64,000 bases of DNA, taken from NCBI GenBank assembly GCA_014529385.2, contig CM043964.1, forward strand, positions 106,330,087 to 106,394,086. Reading direction: 5' to 3'. The position numbers and the translations under genes are program-made. This DNA comes from Adiantum capillus-veneris (Eukaryota > Streptophyta > Polypodiopsida > Polypodiales > Pteridaceae). The notes below the pieces were generated by a model. That model worked only from the letters and a program-made list of their open reading frames with translations, was not told where the DNA came from and made no database searches. Of the stretch, positions 1 through 11,328 are shown piece by piece (position 1 is the stretch's first letter; the number at the start of each line of letters is the position of its first letter).

Positions 1-1457
1 TAGCAGATCCGTGCCGGATTGAGCAACAACATCTGAGGGGATAAAAATGAAATGAATGCATTGGGATAAAGTGTCCACTTTCTAGAGTGCATCGGTCTTT
101 TCAGATCGGGGATTGGACTTACGGTTGCCAAATTATTGACCGTTTAAGATTTACTGGGGGCCGGGTCCGCACTAGAATGGTCCACTCGGTTGGATTGTCA
201 TCTCAAAGTTTTTGTCTATTGTCCAGAGTTTGGGATGCTGGAGTAGAAGTAGCTTGATGAGTCTCATGCCCGGGATGTCATCTCATGCAGTGCTTGGCCA
301 GCAGTGGTCGTAATTGGCAATACCCGGCTGACAAGAAAGAAACTCTGACACTTTTTATCGGATGTGGTGGGAAGGCCTTACTTCAATGCAATCACCTATA
401 CTTGCATCTTAAAGGTATGTAGGATTATATGAGAGGTTGATACGGGCTTCGAAGTTCAGGATGGTATGGTTAGTCAAGGACTGCTCACAAAGAATGTCGT
501 GTTTGGCAGTGCTTTGTTAGATATGTATGCCAAATGTGGTGCCGTAGATTTTTGCAGAGCTTCGTGTCTGGAATGCCAGCTCTTGCAATGCTTAAAAGAT
601 ATGTATGCCAAATGTGGTGCCCTACAAGGGCATAACCCTCCACCCAAAAAGTAAACCGGCCGCCCAAGGCCATAAGCCAATGGCCGCCCAAACCATAATA
701 GGGTAAGCAGTGTGAAGGGGAAAGAAAAAAAAAACGAAAGAGGAGCATGACGAACATCGCACAGGCAACGAAAGAGGAGGAAAGGAGATCACGCTCGCCA
801 GCACCGGGCCACAGATGAGGTCACCACAGAGATGAAAGATGCTCAGTTCGGCCTTGCACTCAGTTTCGACAGTATTCGCGTCGAATTCAGTGCTACTCGC
901 CATTCAATTGCCACGTCAGCAAGGGGCCGGACCCATTAGCGACATTGCTAATGGGTGCCTCACTTTTTTTTAGCAAAAGGGGAGGCCCATGCAACTATAA
1001 AAAGAAAAGGAACGTCTTATTCCCCTCATTATCTTGGGGTTCTTCTCCTCCTCATGAGAAGGATGCGCTCGAGCTCCTTGCAAAGGACATAGTCTCAAGC
1101 TCCTCATACGCGGGTAATCCCCAATCTCCTAATCTCCTCCTCATAAGCTCGATATTCGAGCTCCTCATAATCACCAAGTTCTTAATCTCCCTCTAAGCTA
1201 GAAGCTCTTAAGCTCGCGTAATTGAGTTCCAAATTCTTAACCTCTACAAGCTCTTAAGCTCGCTTAATTAAGTTCTTAAGATCCTCTTCATAGATCACAA
1301 ATTCTTAATCTCCCCATAATCTCTTAAGCTCAAAAGCTCGCATAAAAGCTCTTAATCTCGCATTAATTCCGGGGAAGCTCTCTCGGATTCCCTAAGCCCA
1401 ATTAAAGCTTCAAAGCCATCATTAGACAATCGAATCGAGAAGCAGAAGGCAGAGTAA
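1..1457 (+). repeat. Partial LTR of family A (left edge outside the window)
   Basis: This stretch matches base for base, with few changes, the part of the element A LTR that lies at 2100-3555 and 6977-8295. It holds the same PPR fragment, stem-loop, TATA box and AAGCTC-rich tract. The match stops abruptly near 1457, inside the LTR, so the copy is truncated on the right. Its left part lies before base 1. It may be the remnant of an older A insertion or the product of LTR-LTR recombination. Confidence 0.85.
250..651 (+). pseudogene. PPR protein fragment inside a family A LTR (copy 1)
   Basis: The translation shows pieces of pentatricopeptide-repeat (PPR) protein. Around 252-275 it reads ARDVIS; around 376-405, NAITYTCILK; and at 466-651, a longer open stretch with VVFGSALLDMYAKCGAV and a second DMYAKCGAL. 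In plants these strings occur in PLS-class PPR proteins, which bind organelle RNA. The pieces lie in different frames with at least one stop near 430, and no PPR array of normal length is present, so no functional protein is expected. The same sequence recurs at 2349-2750 and 7226-7627, always at the same place in the LTR. I read it as a gene fragment captured by the element, not as a host gene. Confidence 0.75.
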
Positions 1458-1497
1458 TTGGATTAGTGGATGCCATTTAAAGAAGTACAATTTGCCG
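1458..1497. other. 40-bp junction between two family A LTR copies
   Basis: These 40 bases separate the truncated LTR copy from the TG start of the next LTR. They match nothing else I can see in the window and hold no gene. The last bases (GCCG) also precede the second LTR of element A at 6371, so the true LTR edge could lie four bases to the left. Confidence 0.5.
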
Positions 1498-2348
1498 TGT
1501 GCATCATTAACTGGAGCACTTGAGTCTGGCGGGGTTCACTAAACAAGTTATCCATGATTGAATGCTTTGAAGATACAGCAGATCCGATTCAGAGATTTTG
1601 ATGGATAGCTACCTAAGATCAAGCTAAAATATTGATGATAGGGTGTAAGCCTTAGTCTTATTTTCATATGTTTACCAGTTGCGTGAGTCTGATGATGGCA
1701 AAGAACTAAAGGTACCTATAGCAGGTGCAGCTTGAAGTGCAATTGGCACAAACCGGAGGCTGTGTAGGTTCAGAGGGGGTGGATGTCGTGCAGCTCCGCT
1801 CCCATGCAAAGAAAGATGCCAGAAAAATGCACATTAAATTTGTTTAAAGCTTATAAGTTTAATGAATAGTGACTAAGGGTTGGTTGCAGGTTGAGTTCAA
1901 TGCTGAATGTATGTCAAATGCGATTGAAAGGGCCAAAACATGCCTTAATGATGCTAAAAAAGTGGTATGCTTGAAGTGAATACGGATGGGGTATTGTGCC
2001 CTAGAACTGTAGTGCTCGATGTGCTCTACCGGCTTGTCTTTACGGCTCGTCAATTGGAGCTACGATGAAGAAGTTATGGCAGTTTAAATTTTAAATCGAT
2101 AGCAGATCCGTGCCGGATTGAGCAACAACAGCTGAGGGGATAAAAATGAAATGAATGCATCGGGCTGAAGTGCTCACTTTGTGGAGCGCATCGGTCTTTT
2201 CAGATTGGGGATTGGACTTACGGTTGCCAAATTATTGACCATTTAAGATTTACCGGGGGCCGGGTCCGCACTAGACCGGCCCACTCGGTTGGATTGTCAT
2301 CTCAAAGTTTTCGTCTATTGTCCAGAGTTTGGGATGATGGAGCAGTAG

Positions 2349-2750
2349 TAGCTTGATGAGTCTCAAGCCCGGGATGTCATTTCATGCAGTGCTTGGCCGG
2401 CAGTGGTCGTAATTGGCAATACCCAACTGACAAGAAAGAAACTCTGACACTTTTTATCGAATGTGGTGGGAAGGCCTTACTTCAATGCAATCACCTATAC
2501 TTGGATCTTAAAGGTACGTAGGATTATATGAGAGGTTGATACGGGCTTCGAAGTTCAGGATGGTATGGTTAGTCAAGGACTGCTCACAAAGAATGTCGTG
2601 TTTGGCAGTGCTTTGTTAGATATGTATGCCAAATGTGGTGCCGTAGATTTTTGCAGAGCTTCGTGTCTGGAATGCCAGCTCTTGCAATGCTTAAAAGATA
2701 TGTATGCCAAATGTGGTGCCCTACAAGGGCATAACCCTCCACCCAAAAAG
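2349..2750 (+). pseudogene. PPR protein fragment inside the 5' LTR of element A (copy 2)
   Basis: This is the same captured PPR piece as at 250-651, shifted by 2099 bases. The open part at 2565-2750 encodes VVFGSALLDMYAKCGAV followed by a second DMYAKCGAL and ends at a TAA. The first 62 codons are identical to the other two copies, so the three LTRs are recent relatives. It lies upstream of the LTR promoter, that is in U3. Confidence 0.75.
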
Positions 2751-3030
2751 TAAACCGGCCGCCCAAGGCCATAAGCCAATGGCCGCCCAAACCATAATAG
2801 GGTAAGCAGTGTGAAGGGGAAAGAAAAAAAAACACGAAAGAGGAGCATGACGAACATCGCACAGGCAACGAAAGAGGAGGAAAGGAGATCACGCTCGCCA
2901 GCACCGGGCCACAGATGAGGTCACCACAGAGATGAAAGATGCTCAGTTCGGCCTTGCACTCAGTTTCGACAGTATTCGCGTCGAATTCAGTGCTACTCGC
3001 CATTCAGTTGCCACGTCAGCAAGGGGCCGG

Positions 3031-3103
3031 ACCCATTAGCGACATTGCTAATGGGTGCCTCACTTTTTTTAGCAAAAGGGGAGGCCCATGCAACTATAAA
3101 AAG
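3031..3103 (+). promoter_or_regulatory. Stem-loop and TATA box in the element A LTR
   Basis: A perfect inverted repeat with 10-bp arms (ACCCATTAGC, loop GACATT, GCTAATGGGT) lies at 3031-3056. A TATA box (CTATAAAAAG) follows at 3094-3103. Both are preserved at 931-956 and 995-1004 and at 7908-7933 and 7971-7980. Their order fits the U3 promoter of an LTR. Transcription from it is inferred. Confidence 0.6.
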
Positions 3104-3159
3104 AAAAGGAACGTCTTATTCCCCTCATTATCTTGGGGTTCTTCTCCTCCTCATGAGAA

Positions 3160-3480
3160 GGATGCGCTCGAGCTCCTTGCAAAGGACATAGTCTCAAGCT
3201 CCTCATACGCGGGTAATCCCCAATCTCCTAATCTCCTCCTCATAAGCTCGATATTCGAGCTCCTCATAATCACCAAGTTCTTAATCTCCCTCTAAGCTAG
3301 AAGCTCTTAAGCTCGCGTAATTGAGTTCCAAATTCTTAACCTCTACAAGCTCTTAAGCTCGCTTAATTAAGTTCTTAAGCTCCTCTTCATAGATCACAAA
3401 TTCTTAATCTCCCCATAATCTCTTAAGCTCAAAAGCTCGCATAAAAGCTCTTAATCTCGCATTAATTCCGGGGAAGCTCT
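3160..3480 (+). repeat. AAGCTC/CTTAAG-rich tract downstream of the LTR TATA box
   Basis: The tract is built from many degenerate copies of a 10-15 base word around AAGCTCTTAAGCTCG, mixed with CTCCTC and TTCTTAATCTC. It begins about 60 bases after the TATA box, so it should lie in the transcribed part of the LTR. The same tract occupies about 1060-1375 and, shortened, 8040-8225. Confidence 0.6.
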
Positions 3481-3847
3481 CACGGATTCCCTAAGCCCAA
3501 TTAAAGCTTCAAAGCCATCATTAGACAATCGAATCGGGAAGCAGAAGGCAGAGTAAGCAGAATTCTATTAATTTTCTTGTTTAGCACCTGGATTAAGCCA
3601 GGATTTCTTCTTGTAAGGAGCATTAAGCCTCCATTAGGGATTGATTAATCATGGATTCTATCGATTAACTGGAATTAGGCAAACTGCTTGTTTTGAATAC
3701 TGTTGTCGGTAATTGCATCTGCTACACCTTTTGTCCCACACCTCTCACAGCCAGGGGCCCGGTGCCTTCCCGGCTCACCTTTTGCACAATTATCCCCCAA
3801 CATTCTTGGTGAGCTCGACGCGAAACGAGCCGGGGTGGGAGGTAAAA

Positions 3848-6118
3848 ATGGAGAACTTAGAGCAGATGATGAAGATGATTGCAGAGTTAAGTGCGGACAG
3901 TTTTTATGATAAGTCAACAGTTCCAGATTTTGCAAAGATGCTTCAATTGGTTCAAGGATATCTGCTTGAAGTGGAGACAGTAAAGAAGAAAAATCAAATT
4001 GATGAAGTTTTAGATGCAGTATACGATGAGAGACGACTCTTTGTTGATGGATACGATCCAGAGGGCTACCTAGAGTGCTATGAGCTGGAGACCAAGGTAA
4101 GAGGGATACCAGAAGAATTGATGATCAAATATTTTCACCAATTAGTGAGTTCAGATATGAAGGAGCAGATTCAAGAGGTTACCAGAGCATGCAACGGCAA
4201 TTGGAGTATTTCAAAGAAGCGATTGCACAGGTAAGTTATGAGCAGTATGAAAGCTATCAAGAACAGAGTGCAAGTCTACCGGACTACGCAGATATCCGAG
4301 GACAAGTACGATCAAAGTTAGAAGCGGTGATTGATGAGTTTATTGTGCAGGATGCTACCTTCTAACAGGCTAATGATGAAGACATAGTCAAAGCTATGTA
4401 TGCAAAGTTGGGTCTTGCAAATGCCGTGCATGAAGTAGAAGTCTTTGAGGGTGAGTCTTTACAACTTCAAGATACAAAAGGTGATTTCTGCCAAGAACAT
4501 ATACCTGTAGTACATGAGGAAAAGAGATTAGGAAATCAAAACAATGAAGTGGCTAAAGCTCAAGAGAAAATCGTACAGGTGAATGAGTGCAGCCATATTC
4601 AAGTAGACATGCATGAAGAATTAGTTACAACTGATACGTTTACTACTGACTCAGAATCAGAGCAAAGTTTTTCTGGTACATATTCTATCATAGAGGTGAA
4701 AGATGATATTGATACAGGTTTTTCCAAAGAGTCGGTTAATGATACAGATATCATAGGTCAAAGCAAGGCTATAGTTGAGAGCAACAAGACCATGGATTTT
4801 GGTATACCAGATTTACCGAATTTGGATGTACCAGATTTTGAGGACTTGGCTAAGCAAGAGTATGTGCTTAAAGATCTGCAAAATGTTGATTCAGAGGGGG
4901 TGCAGACTCCTTCATTGACAAGATTTAGTGAAGCACAACTACTAAATTGGAAAACTGATCTTGAATGTGATTATGAAGATTCAGAAGGGGTGCAGACTCC
5001 TTTGACACGCTTCTGTGACCTAGAGCTACCAATCTGGCAGACTGACCCTGAATTTGATGATGGTGATTTAGAGAGGGGCAAACTTCTTCTCTATTGACAA
5101 TCTGTGACACACAACTCACACTAAGGCAGAATGATCATGACCTTGATGATGCTGATTCAGAGGGGGTGCATAGTGAAGTGCAATCTCTTGTTGATGAATA
5201 TGATTGGTTTCATTATGTCGATGATGCAGATAGGGCAGTAGATGAGATTTTCAATGGGCATGCTGAACTTTGTGCTACAAAAGTGCAAAGATATTTGGAT
5301 GAGGGTGCAAGACTTGAAGAGCAATTTACAACAGATACATTTAGTATGCATGTCATATGTGGAAATCTTGGTTTACTGCAACAGATTGAGATGTGGGAGA
5401 TGGAGGAAATTTCTCTAGCTGTGGACCTAGACCTTATATGCTTACTAGACAAAGCTTTGGAAGGATTCTCAAACACAGATGCTAAGGATACCGATCAATC
5501 TATATTCATGCATGAGCCAACTATTCAGATTCAGTAGATGATGAACTTATGCAGTTGTTAGATGATGCACTACTTGATTTTGAGCCTCTACGAGATAGAG
5601 AAATGTTTTCAGATGCATCTTTTGAGCCTGATGAAGAGGATTTTACCAGAGACTTGATGTACTCAGGTATGCATGATTGGGATTCCAATACTAATGAGAG
5701 TGAAGGTGCACTGCCAATGCTTTTACCTGTGATTGATGACCAACAATTGGATGAGCCAATTGCACAGGGGATATGGCAGTATCTGATGCTACCTGATGCT
5801 GTATGGAATCCGATGTTACCTTATGAGGTAGGGGATTTTGAGCAAGATTTTGACGGAGGAGGTGACAGATATATGCATGGTCCTGGGCAATGGACTTATA
5901 TGCCGTATGATCCAGGCGGTTTGTATGAAGATTTGTGGGCTAATTTATGTTTATGCTCTATTGATTGGATATTCTTGTATTTTCCCTATGATCCTGGAGG
6001 ATGGTGCAATTTTTTTAAAGGAATGCTCACAATGGGACAAATGATTGAGCTCCCGTTTGATCCCGGGGCTACTAAAGTGCCAGTTATAGATTTGAAGAGT
6101 ACCAGCTATCTGATGTAG
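3848..6118 (+). pseudogene. Decayed gag-like polyprotein of element A
   Basis: The first piece (start ATG 3848) encodes a helical acidic stretch with DGYDPEGYLECYELE and a later EYFKEA motif. The spacing resembles the capsid-like domain of plant retrotransposon gag proteins, but the match is only by eye. The frame shifts near 4195, meets a stop near 4363, then continues at 4396-5097, 5094-5537 and 5549-6118 in changing frames. The middle is strongly acidic and has repeated SEGVQTP and SEGVHSE strings. The last piece has three related motifs, MPYDPGG, FPYDPGG and LPFDPGA. No zinc knuckle and no protease site are visible. The DPGG motif recurs in element F at about 38636. Confidence 0.55.
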
Positions 6119-6374
6119 CAGGTTGCACGGTACAAAGTTTTGTTTTCTAGATTTATGCTGAGTCAGGAGAGTTTTGGTTATGCACTCAATAAGATTACAT
6201 GGCTGGCTTCTAGCTGACTTCTTTGGACTATTGATGAAGTATCTTCACATCTTTTGAGTTGGTTCTACTACCAGAACTTGAGGTAAAGGACTTGACGGCC
6301 ATTCCGTGTGCAGACAAAGTAAGGCATACCTGAGCTTGATAGGGTTCCTTAAAGAGAGCTTAATGGTCAAGCCG

Positions 6375-8542
6375 TGTGCATCATTAACTGGAGCACTTGA
6401 GTCTGGCGGGGTTCACTAAACAAGTTATCCATGATTGAATGCTTTGAAGATACAGCAGATCCGGTTCAGAGATTTTGATGGATAGCTACCTAAGATCAAG
6501 CTAAAATATTGATGATAGGGTGTAAGCCTTAGTCTTATTTTCATATGTTTACCAGTTGCGTGAGTCTGATGATGGCAAAGAACTAAAGGTACCTATAGCA
6601 GGTGCAGATTGAAGTGCAATTGGCACAAACCGGAGGCTGTGTAGGTTCAGAGGGGGTGGATGTCGTGCAGCTCCGCTCCCATGCAAAGAAAGATGCCAGA
6701 AAAATGCACATTAAATTTGTTTAAAGCTTATAAGTTTAATGAATAGTGACTAAGGGTTGGTTGCAGGTCGAGTTCAATGCTGAATGTATGTCAAATGCGA
6801 TTGAAAGGGCCAAAACATGCCTTAATGATGCTAAAAAAGTGGTATGCTTGAAGTGAATACGGATGGGGTATTGTGCCCTAGAACTGTAGTGCTCGATGTG
6901 CTCTACCGGCTTGTCTTTACGGCTCGTCAATTGGAGCTACGATGAAGAAGTTATGGCAGTTTAAATTTCAAATTGATAGCAGATCCGTGCCGGATTGAGC
7001 AACAGCAGCTGAGGGGATAAAAATGAAATGAATGCATCGGGCTGAAGTGCTCACTTTGTGGAGCGCATTGGTCTTTTCAGATCGGGGATTGGACTTACGG
7101 TTGCCAAATTATTGACCATTTAAGATTTACCGGGGGCCGGGTCCGCACTAGACCGGCCCACTCGGTTGGATTGTCATCTCAAAGTTTTCGTCTATTGTCC
7201 AGAGTTTGGGATGATGGAGCAGTAGTAGCTTGATGAGTCTCATGCCCGGGATGTCATTTCATGCAGTGCTTGGCCGGCAGTGGTCGTAATTGGCAATACC
7301 CAACTGACAAGAAAGAAACTCTGACACTTTTTATCGAACGTGGTGGGAAGGCCTTACTTCAATGCAATCACCTATACTTGGATCTTAAAGGTATGTAGGA
7401 TTATATGAGAGGTTGATACGGGCTTCGAAGTTCAGGATGGTATGGTTAGTCAAGGACTGCTCACAAAGAATGTCGTGTTTGGCAGTGCTTTGTTAGATAT
7501 GTATGCCAAATGTGGTGCCGTAGATTTTTGCAGAGCTTCGTGTCTGGAATGCCAGCTCTTGCAATGCTTAAAAGATATGTATGCCAAATGTGGTGCCCTA
7601 CAAGGGCATAACCCTCCACCCAAAAAGTAAACCGGCCGCCCAAGGCCATAAGCCAATGGCCGCCCAAACCATAATAGGGTAAGCAGTGTGAAGGGGAAAG
7701 AAAAAAAAACACGAAAGAGGAGCATGACGAACATCGCACAGGCAACGAAAGAGGAGGAAAGGAGATCACGCTCGCCAGCACCGGGCCACAGATGAGGTCA
7801 CCACAGAGATGAAAGATGCTCAGTTCGGCCTTGCACTCAGTTTCGACAGTATTCGCGTCGAATTCAGTGCTACTCGCCATTCAGTTGCCACGTCAGCAAG
7901 GGGCCGGACCCATTAGCGACATTGCTAATGGGTGCCTCACTTTTTTTAGCAAAAGGGGAGGCCCATGCAACTATAAAAAGAAAAGGAACGTCTTATTCCC
8001 CTCATTATCTTGGGGTTCTTCTCCTCCTCATGAGAAGGATGCGCTCGAGCTCCTTGCAAAGGACATAGTCTCAAGCTTCTCATAAGCGGGTAATCCCCAA
8101 GCTCCTAATCTCCTCCTCATAAGCTCGATATTCGAGCTCCTCATAATCACCAAGTTCTTAATCTCCCTCTAAGCTAGAAGCTGTTAAGCTCCAAATTCTT
8201 AACCTCTACAAGCTCTTAAGCTCGGATTCCCTAAGCCCAATTAAAGCTTCAAATCCATCATTAGACATTCGAATCGGGAAGCAGGAGGCAGAGTAAGCAG
8301 AATTCTATTAATTTTCCTGTTTAGCACCTGGATTAAGCCAGAATTTCTTCTTGTAAGGAGCATTAAGCCTCCAGTAGGGATTGATTAATAATGGATTTTG
8401 TCGATTAACTGGAATTAGGCAAACTGCTTGTTTTGAATACTGTTGTCAGTAATTGCATCTGCTACACCTTTTTTCCCACACCTCTCACAGCCAGGGGCCC
8501 GGTGCCTTCCCGGCTCACCTTTCGCACAATTATCCCCTGACA
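6375..8542 (+). repeat. 3' LTR of element A
   Basis: This 2168-bp copy matches the 5' LTR from TGTGCATC to the final ACA. It lacks about 130 bases of the AAGCTC-rich tract and has scattered substitutions. Right after it begins integrase sequence of element B on the opposite strand. Confidence 0.8.
7226..7627 (+). pseudogene. PPR protein fragment inside the 3' LTR of element A (copy 3)
   Basis: This is the third copy of the captured PPR piece, shifted by 6976 bases from copy 1. The open part at 7442-7627 encodes the same 62 residues with DMYAKCGAV and DMYAKCGAL. Its place in U3 and lack of a full repeat array argue against function. Confidence 0.75.
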
Positions 8543-9129
8543 TCGGCCCACTTGGTCAAATAGTCCGTATCTACAATGATATGTTGAGCTTGGGTTCTAT
8601 AAGCAGGTGGCTGTATTGGCCCAACGAAGTCTATATCCCATTTTGCAAAATCTCTAGCCCCCATCATTGGTCTTAAGGGCATGCTATCTACACGAGTTGG
8701 CATTTTTGCTCGTTGACATGCATCACAGCTTTGAACATATTCCTTGGCATTTGCAAAATGTGTTGGCCACCATATGCTGACCATTAAGATTGCTCTTGTG
8801 ATGGTCTCACTCGAAAAGTGACCTCCAGCTTATCCAACATGTGCTTGTTCTATAATGGGAACATATTCGCCTTCATTTGCACAAATACACAGATGTTGAT
8901 CCTTTCCCCTCCACTGATACAATTGGTTTTCAATAAGAGCAATTGCTCTTTGACAACGTTTACTCATATCCTTGGGGAATGTTCGGCTTGATAAGTAAGT
9001 AACTAGATAGTTACTCCACTTAGGAATAAGTGATATTTGGAATAATGTCACATGAGGTACGATTGCTTGTTTTTGGCATTGAGGACATTGTTTTACAAAA
9101 GAATGAACACCCTCCTCATAGTTGGGCAA
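8543..9129 (-). pseudogene. Integrase of element B, truncated in the catalytic core
   Basis: The minus-strand translation has a zinc-binding region with GGHFSSETI and CDACQRAKM (the second half of an HHCC finger), followed by WDIDFVGPI and VDTDYLTKWAD, which match the first part of the DDE core. Integrase joins element DNA to the host chromosome. The sequence ends right after LTKWAD at the edge of element A, so the second Asp and the Glu of the DDE triad are missing. A stop near 8832 splits the finger. The upstream part (to 9129) is weakly recognisable as the linker before the finger. Confidence 0.8.
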
Positions 9130-9286
9130 AATACGCCAACTCTCAAGATCCTTTGCATAGTTTGGTCTTTCGCAAAGTGATGTCCTACTATGGTAATATG
9201 TGCTTGACTTAGGTATTGGGTTTTCTCCTCAGGATTAATGCATAAAAGCAATATTCCATCTCGATTTCTTTTGTATAGCCTTCTAG

Positions 9287-9840
9287 CTAGTAATTCATAC
9301 CCAATTGCTCAATTAATCTGATTGTAATAGGAAGTGGTATTTGCAAATCCACTTGAGCTATGGTCATCAATGATACCATATTTTCCGACCATTGAGGTAT
9401 CATTTCCACAGAGAACAGATATGCATCTGGTAGATCATCGTCTACTCCCTTAGATGGTTCTCCTGAAAGAATCCTTGACAAATGATTTGCTCTTTGATGA
9501 GTGGTGCCCTTTTTTACAACTACAATGAACTATTCTTCCTGTGTTGCATGGCTTGTTGACCAAGTACAATAAAGCTTGGTGGTCCACAAAGAACACAAAT
9601 TTGTTAGCTAATAGGTAATGTCTATACTTTTTTACAGAATAGATCATCCCTAATCCTTTCCTTTTTGTGGTTGTATAGTTTTTCTCTGCCATATTCAACT
9701 ATCTGCTAGCATTAGAAATAGGAAAATCAATTTTCCCATCTCCTGGTTGAGCTAGTATACACCCGATGGCAAAATTGGAAGCATCTACATGTATGTGGAA
9801 TATCTTATTTCAATCTGGTGCTTTCAATATTGGAGCTGAA
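9287..9840 (-). pseudogene. RNase H domain and following linker of element B
   Basis: On the minus strand, IHVDASNFAIGCILAQ (about 9805-9755) carries the first catalytic Asp of Ty3/gypsy RNase H. It is followed by AEKNYTTT, KYRHYLLANKFVFFVDHQAL and PCNTGRIV. RNase H degrades the RNA strand of the RNA-DNA hybrid during reverse transcription. A stop separates the two halves, and the sequence after GRIV is frame-shifted. The piece at 9287-9481 (GEPSKGVDDDLPDAYLF) corresponds to the usual linker before the integrase. Confidence 0.8.
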
Positions 9841-9869
9841 GTGAGAGCTTGCTTAAGCTTCATGAAGAA

Positions 9870-10784
9870 TTATTCACACTCATCAGTCCATTTAAAGAGT
9901 GTAATCAAGCTATACATGGGTTTTGCAATTATAGCGTACATGTAAAAGAACCGTTTGTAATATCCACAATGTCCCGTGAAGGCTTGAACCCCCTCGACTA
10001 TTGTCGGTCTAGGCAAATCAACAATAACATGAATTTTACCCATATCAATAGCTATGTCATTTTTAGACACTATATGTCCAAGAATTTTTCCTTGTCTACC
10101 CATAAATGTGCACTTTTCAGGATTTAAGCAAATACTATAAAGTCTACATTTTTCGAATACCTTTTTGAGTTGTTCAAAATGATCAGCTCGGATTGATGAA
10201 TGTACGCATAGATCATTCATATATACTTCCAAGAAATTCCAAAGATATTCTTTAAAAGCATGGTTCATCAATCTTTGAAAGGTGACAGGAGCATAAGTTA
10301 ACCCAAAAGGCATAACCCGATAGGCAAAAATACCCCACTCAGTTGCAAAGGTAGTTTTATGATGATCTTTGGGATCAACCAAAAGTTGATTGTATACCGA
10401 AAATCCATCTAAAAAGGTGACAGCTTCTTTTCCTGCAACTCGTTCTAAAACATGTTCAGTGATTGGAAGACGAAAGTTGTCTCTAATGGTAGCTGCATTC
10501 ACTTTCTTGAGATTGATACACACTCTTAATTATCCATTTCTCTTGGGTACTACCACAATTGGAGACACCCAATCTGTGTGTTCAATTTCATAAATGAATT
10601 TGGCTTCCTTTAGCTTTTCAATATCTTCTTTGATCTTCCTGGAAAATGTTTCATTATATGTGTATGGCTTTTGTATACTTGGTTTTGCATCATATCTCAT
10701 AGGTATGGTATGTTGACAGATTTTTAGATCAACATCCTTGAGATCCTTATAAGACCAAGCAAACATATCTTGGTATTCTTTCAA
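9870..10784 (-). pseudogene. Reverse transcriptase of element B
   Basis: The frame runs from DMFAWSYKDL through CQHTIPMRYDAKPSIQ and WVSPIVVVPKRNG, meets a TAA at about 10530, and goes on with CINLKKVNAATI, FLDGFSVYNQLLVDP, RVMPFGLTYAPVTFQRLM and KILGHIVS. These are RT motifs in the right order. The catalytic YxDD box reads VYMNDL: the first of the two Asp residues is Asn, which should abolish polymerase activity. Together with the nonsense codon this shows a dead copy. Length and order are otherwise normal for a gypsy RT. Confidence 0.88.
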
Positions 10785-11295
10785 TAAGATAACAAAATAT
10801 CTTCTTCTTCTTCTTCCTCAGGTCGTTTGCAATGTAGGCAGGTCTAGACTCTTCTCCTGGTTTGGCCAGATCTATCTTTTTTGCGTTTTCAAGTCCTTCA
10901 TAGGACTCGCCCTGTTTTTGTAGTTCCCTGACAGGTTGTTCGACTATGATTTTTTGGTTTTGGAGAGTATATTTCTTGTAAGGGGATGGAACACTCATTA
11001 CATCTTTACCTTCCTCCTCAGTGGTTTCCATTTCAGTTGTATATATCTCCTTTAGAGATTTTTTCAACTCTTGATATTTCTTTCTTCGTTCAACTCGTGT
11101 CATGGTTGAATCCTTGTCTTGGTATTTAGGTTTTGCTGGAGTTTCCTTTCTCATTTTCTCCAAATTTTTTGATATTTCTTGCTTTTTGTTGAAAGGATAT
11201 CTACCAGTAATGTTATCTTTGACACAATCATGTGCATCTATCTGCATAAGAAATTGTGTTCTACTGAAAACTGATGGCATAGGTCTAGCTTTCAA
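10747..11295 (-). pseudogene. Protease-RT linker of element B
   Basis: This open piece (182 codons on the minus strand) is basic and rich in Lys and Glu, with GEESRPAYIANDLRKK near its end. The phrase RPAYIANDL stands just before RT in Athila/Tat polyproteins, which places this as the connector between protease and RT. A frame shift follows in a run of Lys codons near 10800. No catalytic motif is visible. Confidence 0.6.
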
Positions 11296-11328
11296 GTTTC
11301 TTGTGTCTCTTTTTCTTCTATACCATTT

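Larger units (their letters stand above)
1498..3802 (+). repeat. 5' LTR of element A
   Basis: This 2305-bp repeat is highly similar to 6375-8542. The main difference is a block of roughly 130 bases, rich in AAGCTC, that is present here and missing from the 3' copy. It contains the PPR fragment (2349-2750), a stem-loop, a TATA box at 3094-3103 and the pyrimidine-rich tract after it. A segment at about 1880-2040 can be read on the plus strand as two short open pieces in different frames; I do not recognise them. Confidence 0.8.
1498..8542 (+). mobile_element. Element A: LTR retrotransposon without pol genes
   Basis: Two long direct repeats (1498-3802 and 6375-8542), each starting TGTGCATC and ending ACA, flank a 2.57-kb internal region with a broken gag-like reading frame. 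No protease, RT, RNase H or integrase is visible, so the element would depend on enzymes from elsewhere. I find no 5-bp target duplication: the left flank is TGCCG and the right flank TCGGC. On the right it abuts the truncated integrase of element B. No standard tRNA primer site is obvious after the 5' LTR; the sequence there begins TTCTTGGTGAGCTC. Confidence 0.75.

Noticed and set aside
466-654. A functional PPR gene
   Set aside because: Too short, repeated identically in three LTRs, frames broken upstream, no PPR array.
1859-2053. Minus-strand 64-codon frame, repeated at 6736-6930
   Set aside because: Present only because the LTR is repeated; no motif on that strand.
9849-10127. Plus-strand frames within 8443-14454
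   Set aside because: They lie antisense to recognisable pol and gag domains of element B.
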